A program made the position numbers and the translations under genes. From the NCBI GenBank assembly GCA_018350325.1, contig JAEVLN010000002.1, positions 5,935,456 through 5,999,455 on the forward strand: a stretch of DNA of 64,000 bases, in the 5' to 3' direction. Of this stretch, positions 25,263 through 32,684 are shown one piece after another. The notes under the pieces were generated by a model that saw only the letters and a program-made list of their open reading frames with translations, did no database searches and was not told the DNA's origin. Numbering within the stretch: position 1 is the stretch's first letter; each line of letters starts with the position of its first letter. The stretch is from Globodera rostochiensis. Its lineage: Eukaryota; Nematoda; Chromadorea; Rhabditida; Heteroderidae.

Positions 25263-25775
25263 TTAATAATAACCGAGGGAATCAAATCGTTTCTTTTTTA
25301 AAAGAGCTTTCTGGGGGACAGTTTGTCCAACAACGTCAAAAGGCTTCAAAATGATCTCCGCTTTTGTCGTCTTTCCTCTCCTCTTTCGTTTACCCCTGCC
25401 CTTTTGTAGCGAAGAAGAGGCCTTGTCCAGCAGCTTTTTCGCCCCCTCTTTTCCCTCCGCCAACAGAGCGTCCTTTATGTCGCCGCCTTTGGAGACTTGG
25501 TTGAGGACTCGCGCACCAGTTTCGAAGCCCTCCTTGCCAAGTTCAGCAGCAATATTTGCAGCATAAGGCTTAGCTGCAGAGATCATGGGGCGCAGGTAGC
25601 GCCACAAATTTCGCAGAACAGCTCCAACTCCTGCCCCTTTTTGGCGGGGGACCCCCAAAAAGTACCCGTATCCCCGTTGAAAAGTTGGCAATCCCTCAAA
25701 GTAGGGCCCGCTGCCTGTTTGCTGATAAAACTTGTCCAGCCGCAAGTTGGAGCCGTCGAATATTACACGAACCAT
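25263..25775 (-). CDS. Maverick pX-like virion core protein
   Basis: Single exon, 170 residues. Features: an aromatic N-terminal part (FEGLPTFQRGYGYFLG), a glycine-rich GAGVGAVLRNLWRYLRP helix, an alanine/glycine-rich amphipathic stretch (GKEGFETGARVLNQVSKGGD), then a strongly basic KGRGKRKRRGK tract. The layout (hydrophobic/amphipathic region followed by an Arg/Lys cluster) recalls the adenovirus pVI/pX-like minor proteins found next to capsid genes in Mavericks. A role in membrane contact or DNA condensation within particles is plausible but inferred. It sits between the penton and capsid genes. Confidence 0.7.
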   Translation of the reverse strand: MVRVIFDGSNLRLDKFYQQTGSGPYFEGLPTFQRGYGYFLGVPRQKGAGVGAVLRNLWRYLRPMISAAKPYAANIAAELGKEGFETGARVLNQVSKGGDIKDALLAEGKEGAKKLLDKASSSLQKGRGKRKRRGKTTKAEIILKPFDVVGQTVPQKALLKKKRFDSLGYY

Positions 25776-25873
25776 TTTTCAAAAGGTCAGAACCTTTTTA
25801 AACTGAAGCGTCAAAACTACTTGCCCAAAATCAAACGGAACTTCCCTATAAAAAATAAATAAAGAAAAGGGCC

Positions 25874-27681
25874 TTAGAGGGGCGCGTACACATACCGGCC
25901 GGTCAGGGTTCGAATCTCAACATCCAAGACATCCACCTCGCGAGCAATTATTTTATGAAATAAGGGCGACTGGAAATCTTTCTCAACCACGCTCCCCGAT
26001 TTGCCTTCAACTGCAATCACTTGGAGGAGATTGGCAAAAGTATTGCCGAAAATCATGCTCTCAATGATCCCACTGTTGAGGTAGATACACAAGTGGCTTA
26101 CGCCGCCGCCCAAATCAACGGAATATTTGGCAAGATCCTCGTTTAGGATCTGCTGTTCCTGCTCATAGCCAAGTACGTAGGCCAACTGGTCGGTCAACGT
26201 GATGTGCGAAATTTTGTTGTCAAAGATTTTCAGCATAAATCTCCCAATATCCTCCATATAATAGAAACGGAATCCTTTGACCAGCGCAATCAGCTCTTCT
26301 TTTTCCTCTCGCGTTTTTGACCCATAGTTTTCGTCGTACACTTCGCGTTCAAACAACCCTTTGAACTCTGCGATATTCCGCTGAATCTGGGCAGATGGGT
26401 TAAACTCCGGCAGATCCCAGGCCAGTTCTGGGTGATGAATCCGATATTTATCAACAGCGTTGGAAAAATGGTATTCATCTTTTTCGTGCAGATAGTGAAC
26501 ATCTGGGGTTGGGTCTTTGCCCTGCACAAGGCGCATCCATCCTCCCCTATACGGCTTCAACTCCTTGAGAAGTTCGAGCTCTCGCAGTTTAAATTTTCTT
26601 TCTTGATCTCGCCGGATTCTCTCTTCTTCGCCTGCTGGGTTAACTGCTCGTTCAATGCCGTTATTTGGGCGATTCCCTACGTCTTCAGGTTGTTTGGCAG
26701 AGCTTTCTTCCTCTTTCTTTTCGGTTTCTTCTTTTTGTTTGGCTAACCTGTCTTCTTCTTTCTTGCCGGGGTCTTCTTTTTGTTTGGGCAACCTCTCTTC
26801 TTCTTTCTGTTTCTCTAGCATTTCGTTCACCGCCTGCTGGGGCGCTTGTTTGGGGGTGCCTAACTTTTCTTCTTCTTTCTTTTTGCTGGTAGCCCCTTCT
26901 TTCGTCGCATTTGTCATCCGTTGCAGCCTCTCTGTCTCCTTACGCAAAGCCTCTTGCCGTCGTCTCTCAGTTTCTTTGCGGCCATCTTCTATCCATTTCT
27001 GCGCTTTACGCTTGCGCTCATTTTCTTTTTCCTGCGCAAGTCTCTCTGTTTCATTCGGCGGGACAAGCTCCCTCTCGCGAACTGCACCTCTCTGTTCTGG
27101 GGGTCTTACGTTTGCCAAAGGGGGTTGTCGTGTTCTCTCAGCTGCTTGTTCACTTGCAAATTTTGTCTGGCTCATTGGCAGGAGAGGGGCTTCAACACTC
27201 TCTTTTCGTTCTTCCTTAGCGACTTGCAGGCCAGTAAGCCCTCCTTCCTCTTCTTCAACGACTTGTACATCAACAAGCTCTCCTTCCTCTTCCTCGTCTT
27301 CTTGAAAGGCGGCCCTTTTTCGCGTCATCAGGCGTTCCATCTCGGCAATCATGCCATGATGGATTCCACGCTCAAGTTGTTGTGGCGAAAGAAAACTCCC
27401 CCTTGGCACTTTGAACCTATATTTGCGCCCATCTCGCAGGTGGACAATCACGTATTGTTTTTCAAGCGTTCCCACTGTTGCCCAACTTAAACGTAATATT
27501 GGCAAAAAGCTCTTACCCAATTGGCCCACCTGTTGGGGTAAATTATGCCAGACATTCCCACCATCCACCCGGGCCCCTCAAACACCAATTTCTTTGGCAG
27601 ATGAACTTTGAATTTATTCGTTTTATTTCCAACAAATCCAGGCGTATTGCTGGGCAAAATTACAAAAAAGGAGTTGCTCAT
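25874..27681 (-). CDS. mCP: Maverick penton (minor capsid) protein with charged insert
   Basis: Two exons, 27681-27530 and 27485-25874, with a 44-bp GT-AG intron (phase 2), give 587 residues. The N-terminal SFFVILPSN and PKKLVFEGPGWMVGMSGIIYP, and the C-terminal VDLGGGVSHLCIYLNSG, VIAVEGKSG and DVLDVEIRTLTGRYV, are the hallmark blocks of Polinton single-jelly-roll penton proteins. Between them lies an unusually long low-complexity insert (about residues 110-330) rich in K, E, Q and R, with repeated KQKEETEKKEEE-type words that should form a coiled coil. Penton proteins of this family are usually shorter and lack such an insert. Start: ATG at 27681, 35 bp after the stop of the upstream gene. 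Confidence 0.88.
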
Positions 27682-27716
27682 TTTTAACAAATAAATAAAT
27701 AAAGTGATAAGTGAAA

Positions 27717-28454
27717 TCACTTCCCGCCTGTGTACGGGTGATAATGGCCGTTCTTTGTCGGCGCGTCCTTCTTTTGGTGCTTCATGATCAGGTCAGTGCA
27801 ATCAAAGTTCAGCTTGGCACAGTCGCGGCAGAAAGTTTGGGTGAACTCCAAACGGCCATCGCCATTTTGAGGGGTCAGCATGAAACGGCGGTCGCCCAGT
27901 TGGAAATTGGCTGTCTGGCAATCCTTGCACATAAACGTGAAGGTGCCGTACTAAATGGGAAAAGCTTAAGTACAGTTATTTGCAGGGGAGCTCTCACCTT
28001 GGGGCGTGCGAGCTTCCAAAAGATGGTTGGGTAGTCAAAGACACTTGTCTGACTCTTTTCGTCGCCTGAAGTGAATAATTCGCAAGGCCAGCGATCTTAG
28101 AATACCATCGCTTTCGTTGGCCCGAATTTTTTTGGGCGGCAGCTCCTCTTGTTCTTGCTGGTGTTTGTCCCAGCGAGGCTTGCGGCCCCGTTTGGTTAGC
28201 GCGGGTTTTTCCAGCAGGGGCTTTCGGTCGTCGTCGTCGTCGTCGTTCAAAATGATGACATCATTATCCGGCTTTTCTAAGGAGCTTTGTTTAAAAAAAA
28301 GTTTTTAATAATTGAAAAAGATACCTTGTTTAAATTTGCGCGCTCCATTGTTGTTGTCCTTGCTTGAATCCCCAAAGGTTTGCTCTATAAAGTGGCGCTT
28401 ATGGCGATTTAAAAATTTTGATATTACTTTGACTTTCCTCCACAAATTGTTCAT
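27717..28454 (-). CDS. Maverick zinc-ribbon protein with acidic/basic N-terminus
   Basis: Four exons, 28454-28325, 28276-28106, 28065-27998 and 27950-27717 (introns 48, 40 and 47 bp; all GT-AG; phases match), give 200 residues. The N-terminal half has a run of six Asp followed by basic patches (TKRGRKPRWDK, PPKKIR) like a nuclear localisation signal. The C-terminal half has FMCKDCQ and later FCRDCAK, two CxxC knuckles that could bind one zinc. It is the first gene of the leftward block, starting at the divergent 57-bp gap. A DNA-binding or early regulatory role is possible but unproven. I do not recognise the family. Confidence 0.75.
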
Positions 28455-28511
28455 TTTGTCTTTTAGGCGGCATTAATAAAAAAATAACAAAAATCAAGGT
28501 TTTCGAGGGAA
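28455..28511. promoter_or_regulatory. Divergent promoter gap between the two Maverick gene blocks
   Basis: Only 57 bp separate the ATG of the leftward zinc-ribbon gene (28454) from the first candidate ATG of the rightward block (28512). It must hold start signals for one or both blocks unless transcription begins inside coding sequence. It contains an ATTAATAAAAAAATAAC stretch and no obvious TATA pair. The promoter call comes from layout only. Confidence 0.4.
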
Positions 28512-29298
28512 ATGAACACATTAAAAATGTGTGGGGAAAAAGAAAGAACAGGTGTTAGCCCGCAGGGGCCTCCAGACAGAGGCGTTACGAAATATGCTCC
28601 ACGCCCATTCGCCTCTTAAGGGATAGAAAGAGAGAGAGAGAGAGTACGTGTTGAGAGAGCTTGAAGATAGAGAGAAAAAGGCGGAAAAATCAAATTCAAA
28701 TGCTAGTACCCCCAAGCCGCTTATTGATTACCCCGTCATTCTTGCGTTTGTTGAAAGATGGTCCCACTGACTACCGCCTTATCAAAATTGCTAAATTGTA
28801 AAGCGGAAACTTGGCGGAATATTTGAATAACCCGGAGGCGGTGAACAAAGCGTCCGTTTACCTGACCGCCAAAACGCTCAAGACAACATACTTGAGCCGT
28901 GACGGCACAACAAAACAAGTCAAATTTGGCAATTTTTCACTAAAGTCAGCGTCGGACACCTACGCTTTTGAAGGATTTCTTGGCATGTTTTGTCATCATT
29001 TTTCCTCCTCGCACTAGCCCCTCCCTTTTCAGAGGCCAAAGTCCACCAATATTTCTACATAAAATACCGAATTCGCCTTCTTTACCTCAGTTGAAGTGTG
29101 TGGTGGAGTACCACAACAAGGGACACAACAAATATTACCCCTTGGGCAAGTTTAAAATAAGGGGGTTGCGAGAATTGGCCCACCTATTCAGAGTTGTTGG
29201 CCATTGACGAGAGTGCCGAAGGAGGCGACAAGTCGGCTGAAGACAACAACTACTTGGACTACTTGAGTTTCCGAACTTGGCAGACTCCCGTCTATTGA
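28512..29298 (+). pseudogene. PAZ-domain protein carried by the Maverick, frame-disrupted
   Basis: The reading frame from about 28640 includes ASVYLTAKTLKTTYLSRDG, a QYF..KY.IRL segment, a CVVEY segment and a KYYPLELL segment. Their order and spacing match the PAZ fold of Argonaute/Dicer, which holds small-RNA 3' ends. Likely introns: 28761-28803 (GT-AG, removes an apparent stop), 28983-29032 and 29146-29191, the last two with GC donors. One frame break remains near 29084-29090, in a short C run between the QYF and CVVEY segments. It may be a real lesion, a sequencing error, or bypassed by an alternative 50-bp intron (29041-29090) that would delete the PAZ core. The 5' end is unresolved: candidate ATGs at 28512 and 28700 are not in frame with the PAZ, and a GA microsatellite lies between. 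No PIWI domain follows. Confidence 0.6.
28640..28660 (+). repeat. GA dinucleotide microsatellite
   Basis: A short (GA)n tract inside the 5' part of the PAZ gene. Length changes here would shift the frame and may explain why no start codon lines up with the PAZ-coding frame. Confidence 0.6.
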
Positions 29299-29309
29299 GC
29301 GGCGCAAGA

Positions 29310-29780
29310 ATGAAACGGGCAAGGCCTTCGCAGGAGTTTCCGGAGATTGAGTTCAACGTCAACACAATGGGGCTGACCGTGTATTGCCCGCGTCACCTGA
29401 AAACCCCGCGCTTGGTGCCATGGGATCAGCCGGGCCGCTGCTCTCGCTGCAGGAGCGGCACTGTCGAGCTCGACTACTTCATTCAAGCAGAGGGCGTTAC
29501 AGTGTTCTCAACTCGGCTCAAAAATGGAGGCGAAAACTTTGTGCCATTCGACGAGATCGGTAATGGAGCTTTTTTCGGCCAATCAATAATTTGAATTTCA
29601 GTCGATTTTGGCGACAACGCCAAATTCCGAATAAGATCGCGCAACAAAGTGTTCACTTTGCCATTGAGACACCCGGAGGTTTGGCAAGCAGAACCTGTTG
29701 CAGGGGCCTCCCAAGTGTTGGCAGCTCAACCGCCGGCAGAAGAAACGAAAAACGGAGAGGAGCCAAAAGGCCCCAATTGA
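29310..29780 (+). CDS. Second Maverick zinc-ribbon-like protein
   Basis: Exons 29310-29559 and 29602-29780 (42-bp GT-AG intron, phase 1) encode 142 residues. It has VYCPRHLKTPRLVPWD followed by GRCSRCRSGTVELDYF: a CxxH plus CxxC arrangement that could bind zinc, set in a beta-rich region. The C-terminus is polar and low-complexity (AAQPPAEETKNGEEPKGPN). It starts 11 bp after the PAZ-gene stop and ends 43 bp before the ATPase start, so it belongs to the rightward block. Function unknown. Confidence 0.7.
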
Positions 29781-29823
29781 TTCACTGACCCTTGACCCGC
29801 TCAATCATTCTAATATTTTTGTA

Positions 29824-30516
29824 ATGGACTATCCGAGAATAAATGAGCGCGAGTTGAAATTTCCCATCCCTTGCGGGATTATTGTCAGTGGCCCCTCATC
29901 GTCGGGCAAAACCCAACTGGTCCTTCGCCTATTAAGTTGCGCAGATGAAATGTTTGAACCTCCCCCTAAGGCAATAGGTTAGCGCTTGATGATTACCGAT
30001 TTATTGGCTGATTAAGTTTGGGCGTACGGCGAATACTCTGCGCAGATTCCTGAATTGGAGAGGCAGGGCATAATCGTTCACGCAGGGCCCCCATCCGACG
30101 AAATGTTGAACAAGTTGCCAAAACCCTTTCTCATTGTATACGACGATTTGATGGGCGAGATTGACGCAAAGAAGTTGGCAGACCTGTACACCAAAAAGTC
30201 CCACCATAACAACTTTGCGGTGATGTTCCTCACGCAAAACCTATTCGACAAGGCAATGAGAGTGCCAAGGTCTAACGCCCAGTACATTTTTCTTATGAGG
30301 GCGCCAAACGACATGTTGAGCATTCGCAATTTGGCCACTCAAATATTCCCTCGCGAGCAGGGGTTTCTAATCGACGCGTATAAACAGGCGTGCGCTGAGC
30401 CGTATGGGTATTTGTTGGTGACTCTTCACGCAAACACTAACAACATTTTACGACTGAGGACAAACATTTTTCCTGAGGACGACGAAAAAATTATATTTGT
30501 TTCCAAAAATGGGTAA
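29824..30516 (+). CDS. ATP: Maverick genome-packaging ATPase (FtsK/A32-like)
   Basis: Exons 29824-29977 and 30017-30516, with a 39-bp intron (phase 1), give 217 residues. Walker A GPSSSGKT (residues 23-30), Walker B FLIVYDDL (acidic pair about 93-94) and the downstream FLTQNLF element are the signature of the A32-like HerA/FtsK packaging ATPases of Polintons, virophages and large DNA viruses. The VWAYGEYS block just after the splice junction is also typical. It would pump the element's DNA into capsids. Its stop codon overlaps the start of the next gene by 8 nt. Confidence 0.93.
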
Positions 30517-30904
30517 ACAAGAACAGAAACAGCTGATCGGACAACGTGTGTTGGAAAATTACGAATATTTGAAAACCCTTGGAAAGACATCCTCCCAGAA
30601 GAAGATACGTCATTTGTTAAGCAGCGCCGGGTGTGAGGAGCTGTTGACGTTGGTGGAAATCTGTTTGAATATTTTAAACGGAAGTTTTTGCCTGAACAAC
30701 AAACAAAAGCAGAAGATCGCCCCCTTTGCGAACTTTATTCGAAAGTTGGCTCGAGCGAGAAGCGAAAAGAGTGCCAGGAAATTGGTTCTTCAATCCGGCG
30801 GTTCACTGTTTGCTCCGCTATTGGCGCCGATATTGATTGAGGCCGCGCGATATTTGCTTTCGGGACGAGAAGATGGCCAACAAACTAATTCTGCTGCCAG
30901 TTGA
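30509..30904 (+). CDS. Maverick small helical protein with hydrophobic C-terminus
   Basis: Single exon, 131 residues, starting at the ATG embedded in the ATPase stop region (ATGGGTAA). It is predicted mostly helical: HLLSSAGCEELLTLVEIC, a basic LARARSEKSARK stretch, then GGSLFAPLLAPILIEAARYL, a glycine-led hydrophobic segment. This shape (polar helical body plus QxGG-hydrophobic tail) recurs in the small late proteins encoded beside Maverick/adintovirus capsid genes and may insert into membranes or line the virion interior. Role inferred only. Confidence 0.65.
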   Translation: MGKQEQKQLIGQRVLENYEYLKTLGKTSSQKKIRHLLSSAGCEELLTLVEICLNILNGSFCLNNKQKQKIAPFANFIRKLARARSEKSARKLVLQSGGSLFAPLLAPILIEAARYLLSGREDGQQTNSAAS

Positions 30905-31019
30905 ACACTACAGGGGACTGGTTGCGGCGAGGGAGAAAGTAGAGGATGACGTCACCGATCAGACAAATTTTGGGTTTGTCAAACAACAGTTTGAAAAGGC
31001 AAAGAGAAAGAGGGGATGA
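30873..31019 (+). CDS. Small Maverick protein
   Basis: 48 residues starting at ATG 30873 inside the end of the previous gene (32-nt overlap). It begins MANKLILLPVEHYRGLVA and ends in a basic FEKAKRKRG. Similar N-termini (LILLP/VLVP-E-Y-x-L followed by a basic tail) open a longer Maverick small protein. The next frame (31016, one base back) may be its continuation through re-initiation or frameshifting. Unknown function. Confidence 0.5.
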   Translation: MANKLILLPVEHYRGLVAAREKVEDDVTDQTNFGFVKQQFEKAKRKRG

Positions 31020-31525
31020 CCAAGCCCCCTGCAACGGGTGTGCAGCTGAAGCCTGGGCCTGAAGAAGTTGAAGAGACTATTGTGATTGGTGGCAGTGAAG
31101 CCGATGATGATGAGACTGCGACAATAAGCACCCCCAAGTTTTCTACGCCAAAGGAGGTGGAAGTTGGCCCAGAGCCAAGGCCCAGCAGGAAGAGGGATCT
31201 CAAAAAGCAGGAGATAATGGCCAAAGAGCAGCAGCTTTTGTCAATAATAAAATCAGACCCTAAGCGGTTTGGCGTAAATGCGCGCGATAAAATCATCAAC
31301 CCCTCAACAGGGCGAGAATTTATTGATTTTGATTTGGCGAGGGCTATTGAACGACTGGTAAACCCCCGTCCGGAAAATGCCCCGTCGCCAAGCGGTACTC
31401 GGGAGCTGACAAAAAAACTCTTGCAAGACCCAACCGCCAGGCAGTTGCTCAATCCGCTATTTGTCGGATCCGGAAAGACCATCAAACGCTCGGGCTTTTG
31501 CCCTTTAAAATGGAAGAAAAAATAA
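31016..31525 (+). CDS. Maverick small charged protein
   Basis: 169 residues from an ATG that shares ATGA with the stop of the preceding frame. The N-terminal ~70 residues are acidic and disordered (EEVEETIVIGGSEADDDE). The middle is basic and helical (RKRDLKKQEIMAKEQQLL). The C-terminal part contains KIINPSTGREFIDFDLARAI and ends LNPLFVGSGKTIKRSG. It is probably the downstream half of the small protein that begins at 30873, expressed by -1 frameshifting or termination-reinitiation, or else an independent protein. Its end overlaps the integrase start by 16 nt. Confidence 0.55.
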   Translation: MTKPPATGVQLKPGPEEVEETIVIGGSEADDDETATISTPKFSTPKEVEVGPEPRPSRKRDLKKQEIMAKEQQLLSIIKSDPKRFGVNARDKIINPSTGREFIDFDLARAIERLVNPRPENAPSPSGTRELTKKLLQDPTARQLLNPLFVGSGKTIKRSGFCPLKWKKK

Positions 31526-32663
31526 ATAAAATATACACGGACCCCTCCAATCCGGGAGGGTTTGCGGGCGCAAAGGCCCTATACGCGGCAGTCAAAAAGG
31601 AACACCCTGGCGTGAAGAGGGCAGAGTTTGACGACTTTTTGCGGGGAAGTACCACCTATACGCTGTTTAAACCTAAGCGCCAAAAATTCCGCCGCCTAAG
31701 AACAATCCCCGGCGGGTTTATGACCGGTGAGTTGCCGCCCCTTTAGCCCTTTTAACTTTGCGTTCAGATGTTCAAGCCGACTTGGCAGACTTCCAAGCCT
31801 TGTCGCGCAAGAATTCCGGCAATCGGTACCTTTTGTTGGCAATTGATGTGCTGTCGAGGCGTATGTTTGGCGCGCCGGTTAAAAGTAAAAAGCCTGCGGA
31901 CATGAAAAGGGCCTTTGTAGAGCTTTTTGGCCAAATGCCAAAACTTCCTGAAACCTTGTACACCGACCGGGGGCTGGAGTTTGTGGCCAAGCCTCTCAAG
32001 GAATTTTACGCCGAAAAGGGCATCAAAAAGTTTGAGACAAGTTCAAAGAAGAAGGCCGCCGTTGCAGAGCGCGCAATTCGTACGCTCAAAGCCCATCTGT
32101 ACAAGTATTTTTCTGCCAAAAATACCTCAACTTGGGTTGATGTACTTGCGAAATTTTTGGCTGCCATAAATAATTCGGTGTGCCGCGCAACCGGCCTAAG
32201 GCCCAACGGCATTGACGAACAAAACGCGCGGGAGGTGTGGAAAAAAGTATATGGCGAAGCTATTGAGCCCTCTAGCAAGGGGCCAAAGATCAAATTAGGG
32301 GAAAATGTCCGGATTCCTGAACCCAAACACATTTTTGAAAAGGGTATAAAAGTTCAAATTTATTGTTTTTAAAATTTATTTTTAGGATATATGCCAAACT
32401 ATTCGGCCCACGTTTACACGGTTGATGAACGCCGTTCATCCAACCCCGAACACTATTTTCTCAAAGATTATTATGGGACAATATTGAAAAGAAAATTTTA
32501 TTTGCCCGAATTGACAAAAGTAAAAGTGGACAAAAATACCCTGTACAGGGTGGAGAAGAAGTACAAGGAGAGGATGAGAGACGGTCAAAAAGAGATGTTG
32601 GTAAAATTTATTGGATTTCCGGAAAAATATTGGGTTACAAGTGATGATTTTGTTGAACAATAA
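31510..32663 (+). CDS. INT: Maverick integrase (rve) with chromodomain-like C-terminus
   Basis: Exons 31510-31726, 31768-32343 and 32386-32663 (introns 41 and 42 bp, phase 1) give 356 residues. An N-terminal IYTDPSNPGGFAGAKALY and SGxxTYTLF-like segment precedes the rve core. The catalytic triad is readable: D in VQADLADF (77), D in YTDRGLEF (139) and E in KAAVAERAIR (173). FEKGYMPNYS and a small aromatic/charged domain (YRVEKKYKERM, MLVKFIGFPEKYW) resembling a chromodomain follow. It inserts the element's DNA using the TIR ends and is likely steered by the C-terminal domain to chromatin. It ends 21 bp from the convergent polymerase stop. Confidence 0.94.
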
Positions 32664-32684
32664 ATTAAATTAAAAAAAGACAAT

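Noticed and set aside
26655..27490. Plus-strand frames up to 216 codons over the penton gene
   Set aside because: Antisense shadows of the K/E-rich coding repeat, giving S/F/L-rich nonsense.
28761..28803. In-frame stop and frameshift at the 5' side of the PAZ gene
   Set aside because: A 43-bp GT-AG intron removes both at once, so I do not count them as lesions.
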